From NCBI GenBank assembly GCA_034190875.2, contig CM067350.1, positions 26,472,050 through 26,536,049 on the forward strand: 64,000 nt of DNA. Direction: 5' to 3'. This DNA comes from Urechis unicinctus (taxonomy: Eukaryota > Annelida > Polychaeta > Xenopneusta > Urechidae). The notes beneath the pieces are model-generated. The model saw only the letters and a list, made by a program, of their open reading frames with translations. It ran no database searches and was not told where the DNA came from. Shown in pieces: positions 51,722 through 64,000 of this stretch. The number at the start of each line of letters is the position of its first letter. The stretch's first letter is position 1. A program made the position numbers and the translations under genes.

Positions 51722-52380
51722 AATGTGTTATCAACAGAAGTCGAAATGACAGTTTAATCTGCGGCAACAACCTACAATTACTTGGTCAGGAAGGAAGCTG
51801 ATCTATGGCTTTCTATTCTCCCAATACAGGACACCTCAAGACGTACGTTGAATGAGTGCGATTTAATTGTGATTTTGTTGTCAATGTGAACAAGAAACCT
51901 TTGTGGCAGCGCTGCTTCACATATCCCATTCACGCTACAAGGCTCCTTACTTTCTAGAATATGGCCAACTTTTTTCTGGACCAATCTCTGTGGTCTTTAA
52001 AATAGTACTATGTAGCGCGACCAAATATACTATCGACTATAGTTGTGTCTGGGTGACAAAAGGACTTCATCCAAAAGCCCATTACAAGTAACGAGACTCT
52101 CCACTTTCTACCTTAAATGATGTCTCCCCACTTAGCATGCACAGCATGAAAATTGCGTGAAAGGTCAAACGTGACCTTATGCTGGCAATACAAGTGTTGC
52201 TGTGAAGGGTGGATGTCCGTCTGTCGTTCGTCACAAGTGTTATATCACCTCTATATGTGTGTAAATAAGAAGTACTTTCTGACAGTAAACTGATGGTACC
52301 AGCATAAATACCATACCCGGTACCCTCATACAACCAGGCTTTGCTTGTAGATATACGTGTTTGGATGTCAATAAGTTGAG
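51722..52380 (+). repeat. Right continuation of the interrupted unit
   Basis: Collinear with 59945-60575: GTCGAAATGACAGTTTAATC, GACAGTAAACTGATGGTACC and CATACAACCAGGCTTTGC are almost identical. The 60.4 kb partner has about 50 extra bases (around 60420-60460). Confidence 0.88.
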
Positions 52381-52789
52381 ATGACGAAATATTGTTCTCA
52401 TGTCCTTAATGGTGTTACCAGCCCATTATCGTAGTGATTGTGGACTCTTCTCTTTGTCCTCAGTCCCTTAACCAAACACGTAACCATTATTAACGTGGGC
52501 GAGCAGAAGACAGCGCTGTGAATGGTTAGACACCAAATACACCTACAGTTGCATGCGTGCTTAATATCACCAGCGCATCATACGCACTGACAGGGGTACA
52601 GCATAGAATACCAATTAACAGGGGGTTTGCTTTAAGTTGCTCTCTTTCAAATGTCTGGTCTTAACGTTTGGGTGTACCTGCGTAATTACTCACATCACTC
52701 ACGAGCTCATGGCGTTCCTGGTAATCTATTGTTAGGATGAAAACACCACAGTTACCGTGATAACCTAGTATGAGCAGACACGAGGAGAC

Positions 52790-52960
52790 TTTACACAGCT
52801 CAGCGGGGTGGGCTGACCATCAGCTTGAGTTATGTCATAGATCAGCCGTATTATAAACGAAGGCCAAATTATAGGCACTTCATCTGATACCCGTCTGAAG
52901 GGTCATTTCGGCGGCTTACAATTCCGTCCAGGGTGCGGGGGGGTTGTATTGAGCAGTGTG
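52790..52960 (+). repeat. Module C, diverged partial copy
   Basis: CAGCTTGAGTTATGTCATAG, CAGCCGTATTATAAACGAAG and AGGCACTTCATCTGATACCC resemble other C copies, but most of the module is changed. Confidence 0.55.
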
Positions 52961-53259
52961 GTGGATGAGTATTTAGGGCTCATCCATTCTTACCAGACAA
53001 CACCTGCAATAGATCGCCAGACAACACTTGAAATAGATCGCCTGTAAATCTGTTGATTATGGTCATCTGTTAGAGCTCTCTGCCACCGGGACCCCTATAT
53101 AACACATGGTGTGTAATTAGTTAGCTCGGTGAGCTGAGGAGGACGCTATTGCTACGCCATACGGCGACCTCCACAAGCAGTCGCATTTATACCCAGAGGT
53201 CCATTATCTCTTATCTGTGAGATGCCTGATAGTTGCAGCCTTATCAGGCTTCCATGGCA

Positions 53260-53780
53260 TGTGCTGTGTGCTGAGGATTGGGCAAACGTTTTATGAGAAG
53301 GGGTTCCAGTTGTGATAACCGTTGATATAGGCTCATCTAGAGTATTCAATTTAGCAATAACGAATGTTACATATATAACATAAAAAAGCTTCGTTGTCGT
53401 TCTTATTGGGGAAGTGCAATCATGTATCATCCGAGTACACCTAGCTTCGTATATCATGTCGATGCAAATGCAAAAAAACTCACGAAACGTAATCATACGA
53501 AGAGAGATGATTTCTCTCCTACATCGATTGCTGTGAAATAACAATGTAGACATCCAATTACAATAGTTTATTGATACTGATGTATTCAATGAGAAGGAAG
53601 TTTAACTAAAACTCGTTCCCTGGGGAGTTCACTCGTCACGAATGTTGTTCAATTACTACTATGCAGATATAATTATCAGTATTCCTTCGAAATGAATTTC
53701 TCTTTGAATTCAAAACAAGATCAGTTGTTATGATTTATGTGAAGAGGTGTACGAACAGTAGAAGCTGTCGTTCTCATCGA
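53260..53780 (+). repeat. Module D and linker Y, copy at 53.3 kb
   Basis: Shares GGTTCCAGTTGTG, GTATCATCCGAGTACACC, GATTTCTCTCCTACATCGAT and AGTTTAACTAAAACTCGTTC with the 37.6-38.2 kb copy. A 145-codon frame on the minus strand across this copy is not open in its paralogues. Confidence 0.75.
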
Positions 53781-54944
53781 TGTCTGATGACCTGATACAC
53801 TGTCACCGCGTGTTCCTATTACAAATATACTTTGCTTCAATATAAAAGGTCGTGCAGTTACCTACCAATGACATCACTGCACCGTTATCTTATAAAATGT
53901 GAAATAAAACTTAAAATAAGCAGTGCATTCATTGTGAGTAGGGTGGATCGTCTGGGAATCGTGAGAAACATGATTTGCTGTCATGTCATGTGACATCAGA
54001 AGTAACGTTATCATTTCCATATTACTAATCCAGTGTATTCTAACTACTCGGGTGATTCTCAATACTAACATTTTCCTGTAATTAAACGAACTAACGTATC
54101 CCCAAACAGCAGGTGTCAACATGGTGCTATTGAATCGATCATGTCAGCGTCACTCAGATGTTTTTTCCCCTGTTCCATAATCCAGTGCGTAATCAGCTAG
54201 AGTACGAAAACACTACAAACCACGGCAATGCCAGTTTGTTTGCTCTAAATTGCCGCCACCAACAACAGCCGGCATTCATCTCACACATTATTGCATGGGA
54301 CACTAATCGTCTGCTCGTTAGCAGCTCTGTACTTTCCCCAGTTCACGATTACGTTTCTACGACTTATTTGTCTCGATGTAATTATACCACTGACTCACGC
54401 ATTCGTGTAGATGCGTATCAGCCACATCCATGTCAGGGGTTGAAATCACAATGTGGGATCAAGATCGCTCAAATACGCCAACGTGAGTTGCTACAACGCG
54501 ATAGATAATGAGCTTTCGATTAATGCATCTGACTTCTGCGACCTAGAGTTGCAAGTTATCTTAGTGCGTCTGTAGACTGACGCCCTGCTCGGATATGAGG
54601 ACCTCCGAGATATGACCAACCCTTGCTGCCACAGGGTCACTGTTCTCTTAAATACAGAGATTCCATGTGACGTCGAATACTGAAGCTGATAGTGAACATT
54701 CTCGTTTTATTCATTTGGTATTTGTATGCCTCGCAAAAGCGACGAGGAGATGCACGCTATGATCAATCGACCATCTCACCCTGTCTGTCATTCTTTTCAA
54801 ACTTTTGACATCTTTTATTGTTTAACATTTATTTGTTTAAGTTTAGTATTTATGGTCAGAATGTCAAAATACCTGATTGGGTATTATAGCGCCTTTACTC
54901 TAGCGACCCCGTGACGTAACCTATGTTACCTGACTCTCATATAG

Positions 54945-55345
54945 CCTGATGGATCTGCCGCGTCCTAATAGAATCACCCTACATTGACGTTTGGTACCGT
55001 CATTCATCTTTGTAGTTTTGTAAGCCTTCCATTTCCTTTCGAGACTTCCTTAACAAAGATGGAATTCGTGATTGCGCCATGATTAATACCCGTAGTCAAT
55101 GAATACTCAGCCAAATTATAGGAAGCTAGCACTTTGGCTCCCAGATGGCGCTTTTATGTTCGTTTCTGTGCCTTCCAATTGATGTATATTTGTCCCCTCT
55201 TCCCTAGTGAGCATATATGTGGAAGTGAATGAGTACCGTTTGATAATGCTAATATTTTTAGTATCACACCATAACATGGTTTCACAGTTAAATGCAGTGT
55301 CGCTCTTTGTGACCCCTACCACTGCATGGCTTGATGTTGTTGCCA
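54945..55345 (+). repeat. Module B, copy 5
   Basis: Complete: GATGGATCTGCCGCGTCCTA, GGTACCGTCATTCATCTTTG, GGAATTCGTGATTGCGCC, CTTCCAATTGATGTATATTT, AATGAGTACCGTTTGATAAT and GGCTTGATGTTGTTGCC. Confidence 0.85.
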
Positions 55346-55844
55346 AATCGACTTAGGTTTTGGATACTTTATTGGTGACGTGTAACCACAGAAGCTCCAG
55401 TTTGACTGACAGCAAGATAAATGTCAGCTGCTTCTATATATTTTTCACCCTGGAGTGCAACAACAATACACTTTCGATGACCAATAATTACTCCTCCCGA
55501 ACACTCATTCCCAACCCCAATTCATACTGTCTTTGTCGCGTCGGTTTTCTTTTGTCCCCGATTCCCTTTATCAAACAGGGTACTTAGCACTCTGTTGTAA
55601 CACCCAGTGAGAGGAGATGATATCGGATTAACTATCGCGATTATGCTCCACCTGTTCAGGTAAACTTACACAATACAAGTAATATTTCATCGGTAACAAG
55701 GCATTAGTCACTGAATGTTGTCAGTTAGCACTGTATTCACTGAACCGATTCTTTATCAGTGACTCCGACTGTTTCGTCTGATCACCTCTAGTGTTGACTG
55801 ACGATAACACGTGGTCATCATGACGAAGCCGAAGCTGACCTAGC

Positions 55845-56470
55845 GTCGCAGAGAGGCCTCTTGACAAGTTGCCCCTTCCTGTGAACTGCTGAAAACATCA
55901 CTTCTTTAATTTTACACCTACAATATACGCTCGATTAGGTGTCCACGCTGTGCAAGAAGATTGCTCGGCGTCCTTTATCTTTTTCTGATCCCACCCGTCA
56001 AGACGACTTTGGCCTGATGGATTGGCTGCGTGATAATCGAATCCGCTTCCCGATACACCGGAAGCAGAAGAAATTGACGCTACGTTTGTTTGCTTTTTGA
56101 AGTGCGATTTAGCAGCTAACAATTTCCTCGGCCAGGAAGAAATACAGTGTAGTGGTTTATCATGTGAAACACATATCGCCAATCAAATTGTACAATATTG
56201 ATCTGTAGTTTCGCCACACAAAGCTACGTGCTCCTTAACCATTCTAACAGGGAAGAATATCATGATATATCCAATAATTCCTTTAAATAAAGTTTCGGGG
56301 GGCCGGTTGCACGTTGAATCCATCCTTCCCCTACTCGTGGTAATAGGTGCTCATTAGTCTCCTCGTTGCCTTCTTGCCATGCGGACCTCGACGTGTTTCC
56401 CAAACAATCACCTTCCAAGCACATAAAACCAGACGTCACTTGTCGTGCACCTGCTGGTAGGTTGTTCGAC
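55845..56470 (+). repeat. Module C, copy 5
   Basis: Partner of 44690-45345, with GCTGTGCAAGAAGATTGCTC, GAATCCGCTTCCCGATACAC, CACAAAGCTACGTGCTCCTT and AAACAATCACCTTCCAAGCA. Confidence 0.85.
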
Positions 56471-56773
56471 TCTGTTTGTGACAAGTATGACGTCATTTTT
56501 TTGAAACCATGAAGCAGTACAAAGCACCATAAAAACACCCATGCGTTACAATAAATTCCTGAATTCTATTTTAAAATTACTTAGAAATTCTTTAATCATA
56601 ATCATATTTGCTGCAGCTGTAACGCGGATCTCTGGTCATGTTGAATACCCTGTCAACTCGCTTATTGAAGTAATATGTGACGATATTTAATGACTTGTTT
56701 CCATAGCACTCATCGGAACACTAGCTTCTGCGGGGTGATGGCTCGTTAGTTTTGTAATTTAACTCACTTATGA

Positions 56774-57203
56774 TATTACAATGCAACAGACATGATTTAC
56801 GCTTCGTTCAGTAACAATGGGATCAGTAGTTAGATGCGTTCTATTGACAGCAGTGATAGCCTACTTCCAAAGTTCATTACAAGCTTTTACATTTATTATT
56901 CAGTCCCTTGTCGTTAGAATCACACAATGTCTGTAATTTAGCTCCAGCGCAAATTAGAGCAAAACAGAAGCGGCTGATCAGGCAACCAACAAGCAAAACT
57001 TCTAACGACGATATCTCGTGACAAACAGTATGGAATGATGGTGGTGATAGTAACATCACATGACCTGTTCAGTATGTTATCTGCTGAACAGAAGCAGGTT
57101 GTGAATTGGTAGAACATAGTTGCAATATTCTAGATTATCTCTTAATAACTATCTTTATGAATAAAGCAACACGTCCGAATGTTACTATCAATAATTCATT
57201 TTT
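56774..57203 (+). repeat. Near-identical block M, copy 2
   Basis: Partner of 46050-46485, with about eight differences. Confidence 0.85.
56817..57005 (+). pseudogene. Broken copy of the 62-aa possible secreted peptide
   Basis: Same ATG and signal-like start as 46098, including VLLTAVIAYF. One C-to-A change makes a TAA (about 56934) after 39 codons, and a second in-frame stop arises a little further on (AATTAGAGC in place of AATAAGAGC). Two stops among about eight differences argue against selection on this copy, or against the frame being a gene at all. Confidence 0.3.
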
Positions 57204-58440
57204 ATCAATTACAGTTTGGAGCAATAAATTTACTGAGTAATGGATGAATCGATCATAATCGCTCAAATTTATTGTCTGGTGCAAGCCTGTCACTTCGCGA
57301 GCTTCATTCAACTTTTAGAAGAATCAATCAGTCCTACCTCCACCATGTTATCATATCTCTCTTTGGTTGTATTAAAGCCACAAATCAGAGATTATGCATT
57401 AGTTTTCCGGAAATGTAGATGATATTGGTAATGGTAGAGAGGTTGTGGTAATTCTGACTACTTTCTCGTCGTGTTACAGAGCTCTTGAATGATCCTGACA
57501 ATGAATGATGTCTGGCCATGTTGTTGCTGTCCAAGCCCTGTAAGATAATTGCATGAGAGGCCAACTGCAATATTAAATCAGTAATGCAATCTTTGTGGAA
57601 TAGGATGGCTGTTCGTCTGGCATTCATGAGAAGCGCGCTATGTGCTGGTTACTAAATGTTGCAACAAACAGCTCAATTTGGTTGTTAACAGTTCGACTTA
57701 CTGCGACTTACCTCTCATCGTACGAAATATAAATCTGTTCGCCCAGCGTATTAATAACAAAAAGCTCAGTCCTATATCCAAATGTACTGTTGCATTCCTA
57801 AATAGCAGAGGCCAACAGGGAACTACTGAGTTGGGAATGTCGGGTCGCTCTGTTTGTCCCCAGGCGATCTGCATACCTCACAGTTTACGGTTCAACAGCA
57901 TTTACGACATTTCGGAGCTATATATTTGTTATGATTGTCTCCTAAAGCCAACACACCGCATCGCGCACGCGTTACATTATGGCACTCTAATCAACAGTTC
58001 TTTTCTAGTTTGCTACGACTACGTTTCCTAGACCTAATTTTACTTTTTATAGACTCCTTCCAATTGACTGCTCTCAATGAGCGCAAATATCAGGGTTAGG
58101 GTCGCGCTTATTAATCGTGTAGGATGAGTTAACCTACGACTTACACCAAACCGCCTTCAAATACCCACCTGAAACTACTAACAAATGCAATTCTATTGAA
58201 CCGATTAATTATTCTAGGACATATGTGATTCTTCGGTCAATAACAAAAGTTATGTAAACTCTGGGCTAAGACATTAGCCCATGGCGTTCTTCCTCCCCGT
58301 TTCATTCAACAGATCAGGTGCAATGTAATGTTTCATCTTGTGCAACGACCGCGCATATCTTTTTCTTGCTTCATCAATGTATCAGTTATATATTTTGCGA
58401 TTAAAGGGATGGCGAATGAGTAGTCAGGGTGTGGGCAATC

Positions 58441-58950
58441 GGATTACACCTGCAGGTTACAGCAAGAATAATTGAACAATACCAGCAGGTGACAGCAAGA
58501 GTGGTCTAATAATATAGAGCAGGTTATGTTGAAGCTGATCGAATAATATTACCAGGTCATAGTGAATTCGATTTAATAATATCAGCAGGTTAAAGTGAAG
58601 CTGATTGAATGATATCATCAGCAGGTTAAAGTGAAGCTAATTGAATGATATCATCAGCAGGTTATAATGAAGCTGATCGAATGATAATTTCCAGTTATGA
58701 TGCGAATGATCGAATAACATCAGCAGGTCTTGGTGAGGATAGTAGAATAATTCCAGCAAATTACAGTGAAGATGCTTGAATTATATCCGCATGCTGTCTC
58801 AGGATCGTTCACTCAGGTCATATTGATGATTAAAGCATCAAATCATCAGGTCGTAGCCAGGATGATGGAATGTTAACGCACGTTATAGTAAGTATGGTGG
58901 AAGGTAGCAGCGGGTTATGGTGAGAATGGCAGATTGTGATCTCTCTGGTC
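58441..58950. repeat. 33-bp minisatellite, copy 2
   Basis: Paralogue of 47041-47660. Units such as ATCAGCAGGTTAAAGTGAAG with CTGATTGAATGAT are present, but the array is shorter and less regular, with a 36-bp variant (extra ATC) near 58600-58670. Confidence 0.88.
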
Positions 58951-59349
58951 TGGGAATGAGTGTTAAGGAGTATAAGATATCAGTCATCGAAAGCATAAAT
59001 TTGTTGTACAATAGAGTGAAGATGATAAAGAAGCAGATGATGACATCATCTCGCTGTTAAAATAAGCAAGTCAGGATGAAGTTGTCCAACGGAATACCCC
59101 GGGTCATGATGAGGATAGTCGGATGATTTCAGCAGCTTATAGTTTTGGATGATTATATTAATGGCAGGTCATAATCCATTGTATCTTGCTATTGTAATAT
59201 CAGTGGGTCCTAGGCATCATGTTTTAGGTTCGTCAGTGGGTCATTACCACCAAGTTTTGGTATTGGACGGGGGTCATCGACACCATTCTCTGGTAATGTC
59301 TGGAACAGGCCAGCAAACTCTATTTACATCAGCTGATCAGGGCCGGAAT

Positions 59350-60580
59350 GGTAAAGCTCTTTCTAGAGGGCTTTAGAAACCAAATTATGCTAATATGTAC
59401 TGATCATGGGTACAAAGTTCTAGGAACATGATGAGCACCCAGACCTGGTACACCTGCGGGTTACTAGGTCTAGTAAGAGTAGCTGTAGAAATTAATTATT
59501 CATTTCCCTTGTCTCTTGAATGTTAAATGAGATAAGATTGCTTTCATAGTATAAATGTATTGTGTAACTTACATTGGCAAATTTATATCATAGATCAAAC
59601 GTCGTAGCCTTGAGAAGATTAAACTGGGTATCTGGGTCTCATTCCTCTCTGAGGCGACGCAAATGCAGCAGACCTCACATGTTGTCGAAGAAAGGACGAA
59701 TTTCGTCTACCGCTCTCTTCAGATGAACAGCCACTAATTGTGCACTCAAGTTAGAGAGACATTCGATTCGTAAATTCAATTCCATAAACAACCGATTCTT
59801 GACAAGAGTGTGATTCAAGCTGGTACATTCCTTTGAATACCTTATACAATCCCCAAAGGCGCGCGCAAAACCGCATGGATACGCGGCGTGAACTGCTCCA
59901 GAGCATTCCTATTAACTTAATGACCCTGACGCTGCTTCTGTATAGTGTTGTCAATAGAAGTCGAAATGGCAGTTTAATCTGCGGCAACAACCTTCATTTA
60001 TTTGGTCAGGAAGCTGTCTATTGGTGTATGGCTATCTCATTCTACCAATACAGGACACATCAAGACGTGGGGTGAATGAGTGTGATTTACTTTTGTTGTC
60101 AATGTGTCCAAGAAACGTTCCTGGCAGTACTGCTTAACGTGTCCCATTCACATGACGTGACGAGAATATGGCTTCTTGGTCTTTGAACCGTATTACCAAA
60201 TGAAGCATCGAATTTTGTTGTATCTAGTGGGCCTTCATCATTAAGTCAATTACAAGTAGCGAGACTCCCCGCAATCTTGCTTATAAGATGTTGACCCACT
60301 TAGCTTGCACTGCACGATAATTTATTGCGTGAAAGGTCAATCGTAACCATATGTTGGTAATACAAGCCCGTATGTCGTTCGTGACAAGCGTGATATCGCC
60401 GCTGTATATGAGGTTTACAATTCGCATCATGGCCACCTCCTGCAACCGTTGTTTACATGTCCTGTATATAAGAAGTACTTTCTGACAGTAAACTGATGGT
60501 ACCTCAGCATAAATACCATACCCCGATACCCTCATACAACCAGGCTTTGCTTGTAGATATACGTGTTTGGAAGTCAATAC
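59350..60580 (+). repeat. Uninterrupted paralogue carrying the retrotransposon's empty site
   Basis: Collinear with 48030-48645 joined to 51722-52380. At 59931-59955 the sequence passes from ATGACCCTGACGCTGCTTCT to GTTGTCAATAGAAGTCG with no insertion. That corresponds to ATGACACTGA...CTTATGG and GTTATCAACAGAAGTCG at the occupied site. Confidence 0.88.
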
Positions 60581-61559
60581 GGTGAGAAAACGTATAGTTC
60601 TTTTTTCCTTATTGGTGATGCCAAGTTGCATTGATGATTCCCCACGAGGAGCGTGGTAATAATGCCCACCTGGATGGCGCGTTTAATTCCAGCACATTGT
60701 TGTTGTAGATTTTGAACGAATAAGCAACATTCTTTTGGATTTTTTTTGTCGTGTCAATTTATATGCATATTGTTTAAGTTTACATGTAAATCATTAGATC
60801 AGCGCTGATTGCTTCGCTATTCTTTAAGTTACATTCAGCGTCTTGTGCGTAACGACACGCCGCGTAGCCCGCCATTGAGTTTGTCCCCTGTCCCTTAACC
60901 AAAGCGGCATCGCCTCTAAATATCTGACCAAAAACGCCCGAACTTTGCCTCGTTATCACCGCGAGCTCAAGGCATTCCTGACTAGCTATCGTCAGGATGA
61001 AATAGGCAACTGTACAGAGTTAAGCCGTCCGGGCAAGTTATGTTTGTCTATGTCACAACATTGCGCTTGTCATTGTCTAAGCATCATCCATCAATTCTTC
61101 CCACAACATTTCATTACATACTATTAGCCTTACAAGCTGTCTGATATTTTACTCTTAATAAAGCAATTTCGGAACTTTTCGATGTTGCAGACGACCTTCA
61201 TGTATTTAAGCTGAACAGTTCTGTCAGACAACGAGAAAACGATTCCATCCCATAAGTCAAATTTCCGTTCTTACTATCAAATGCATTTAACTTTGCGCCA
61301 TTAGTTCGTTATTACATGGTAACATCAGTTTTAATTAAGTCTTTTACCCGATATTACATTTGCGACTATACAGCAATGTACATATGTCTCAGGCAAAGCT
61401 GAGCTGGCCATCAGTTTGAATGGCGAGATGAGTCAGCTGTATATTTATCAAACCCTCTTATTCTAACACCGGAAGCCTGAATGATTGGCACTCCAGCTCT
61501 CAGCCATCTGATGTGTCAGTACAGCGTAATGTGATGGCTTGTATTGCGCAATGATATCT

Positions 61560-61560
<1 letters not shown>
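60581..61560. other. Diverged linker with a partial module C, no gene seen
   Basis: GTCCCTTAACCAAA at about 60890 matches 52465. AACACCGGAAGCCTGAATGA and TTGGCACTCCAGCTC (61470-61500) are module C words. A 60-codon frame at 60945 has no support. Confidence 0.5.
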
Positions 61561-62545
<985 letters not shown>

Positions 62546-62929
62546 TCTCTCTTGCTCGCCATCCTGAGTAAACCTGCCCTTCGAAATACCCTGAATCCCT
62601 TAAACGCCTGTCAATCATATTTTGCCTTCAGATTAGCGAGCTGTCATTTGTTAAGGGGTCTAGCCACTTTCGGAGTATCAACGGTTTGAGGCTCACGGCA
62701 TTTCGGGGGAGTAGTCGCTTAGGCTGTAGGGGCTCATAGACATACCCATAAGGGTCCATTCATTTGTAGCCCCCGCAACTGAACTAGGGCTGTGGAATCC
62801 CCCAGGCGCACCAGAGCAATACAAAACGCCCCACACAGCATACAAAAAATATATATATCGTTATTTGTTTATTGGGCGCCGCGCTAGTTATCCGGTAACC
62901 AATCTATGCGTTACTCGGACTTCTGGTAG

Positions 62930-63470
62930 CAATATATCTCGACACGCCTGTACTAATTAACCTGGAGAAGATTACGCTGGATATCTACCGGATCTACCTT
63001 CCCTCGTCCATCACAAGAGGTGATACAACTATTCCAAACCGCATTACTCCATACCAATGTATGCATGAGTGTCCTCCCAAACGGTGAAAGAACGTATTAC
63101 CTTATCGACTTCCTGAATGCAGTGAGGAACAATGGTATTGCACAATTGATGTATAGCGTCAGCTCTTCGCTCTGGCGCGAAAAAGGGTCGACGAGTGCTC
63201 GTATCCATTCGTTGTTAATTCATGAATGCAACACCATTTAACCGCAGGTCATTTGCACGGAGCATGCTTTGTCATGAGGCGAATTCGATCAAAGAGAACA
63301 ACCCAGAACATGGGTCTGCTTGTTAACTCTCTCATATGACACGTGGTATGCCCCCTGTGCACTGGAGTCATTGCTTCTGTTGATGATTACTAAGTACACC
63401 AATCATATGTTCACCTTGAACATATTGAATTATTTTCCTGTCCAGGCAACTTACTGGTATAAGTAATACT
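62930..63470 (+). repeat. Last recognisable piece of the duplication family
   Basis: CTGGAGAAGATTACGCTGGA (D core), ATGAATGCAACACCATTTAA, GAGCATGCTTTGTCAT and CATATGTTCACCTTGAACAT match 36.8-37.5 kb. Confidence 0.8.
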
Positions 63471-63518
63471 CTGCCAAAAAGCTTCGCATTTTCCTAATTC
63501 CAAATATTCAATGGCAAG

Positions 63519-63790
63519 TTACTGATACATCAGCATGATACTGTGGAATAATACTGATACGTCAGCATGATACTGTGGCATAATACTGATACTTCAGCAT
63601 GATACTGTGGCATAATACTGATACGTCAGCACGATACTGTGCCATAATACTGATACGTCAGCATGATACTGAGGAATAATACTGATACGACATCATGATA
63701 CTGAGTAATAATACTGATACGCATGCATGATACTGAGGAATAATACTGATACGCATGCATGATGATATGGGATAATGCTGACCTGTCAGC
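63519..63790. repeat. 32-bp minisatellite at the right edge
   Basis: The unit is approximately GATACTGTGGCATAATACTG followed by ATACGTCAGCAT, in about eight copies. Degenerate words (GATACTG, AGCATGAT) continue to the end of the window, which truncates the array. Confidence 0.92.
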
Positions 63791-64000
63791 ATAATTCGAC
63801 CGAAGCAGATTTATTCTGGACAATGGTGCTAGCTCGCCATGTTGCTGCCAATTCAGCATGATTTTCTGCTATGGTGGTGATAGAACTGCGTTATACTGTG
63901 GTATCATACTGACACTGCAGCAAGATAGGCTGATACTTCATAATGATACTGTGCAATAAGCATGATACCATGACATGATAATGATATATCAGAATGATAG

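Noticed and set aside
53152-53589. 145-codon minus-strand frame
   Set aside because: Lies antisense to a module D copy and is closed in the paralogues at 29.6, 37.6 and 43.8 kb; no motif.
54158-54508. 116-codon + frame
   Set aside because: Composition is ordinary, there is no recognisable domain, and the related stretch at 44.37 kb is not open.
57642-58031. 129-codon + frame
   Set aside because: No motif and no conserved copy; a frame this long is expected by chance a few times in 64 kb.

Overview
This window looks like non-coding, repeat-dominated nuclear DNA from a eukaryote. It is AT-rich and has no operon-like gene packing and no long non-repeat reading frame except one retrotransposon remnant. 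It carries very long simple-sequence arrays (TA, CATA, AC, CTAT), several 32-33 bp minisatellites, a non-LTR retrotransposon and a hAT-like MITE. The MITE ends and the retrotransposon type suggest a marine invertebrate animal, but that placement is inference. I see no rRNA, tRNA, CRISPR or bacterial-type features, and no intact host gene that I can name.

Region 1 (1 to about 20.2 kb) is mostly single-copy sequence. The first 130 bases may hold the end of a coding exon. It contains an imperfect TA array (3.2-3.9 kb), a CpG-rich patch (6.0-6.4 kb), a short protein-like frame at 10.2 kb, a 32-bp minisatellite (10.9-11.3 kb), a GC-rich short-unit repeat (15.8 kb), a degraded retroelement-like tail (17.2-17.5 kb) and a roughly 0.5 kb CATA array (18.1-18.6 kb).

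Region 2 (about 20.2 to 63.5 kb) is one large tandem segmental duplication. The same modules (called A, B, C and D here, with several linking pieces) recur in the same order and orientation, in units of roughly 3.5-8 kb. Identity between copies is patchy, from about 80% to about 98% by eye, which suggests several rounds of duplication plus conversion. No reading frame is convincingly conserved across all copies. Two modules keep short frames in some copies, and one copy carries a small possible secreted-peptide frame. Comparing paralogous copies gives unoccupied sites that date later events: a retrotransposon insertion at 48.66-51.71 kb, an AC array at 23.4 kb and a TA array at 28.7 kb. A CCCGGGGG-ended MITE sits at 32.85-33.13 kb.

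Region 3 (61.5 kb to the end) holds a 0.95 kb CT/CTAT/TA composite microsatellite, a last piece of the duplicated family (62.9-63.5 kb), and a 32-bp minisatellite that runs to the window edge.

The only confidently recognisable protein-coding material is the broken reverse transcriptase and RNase H of the non-LTR element. All identities and boundaries given for repeats are eye estimates made without alignment software.
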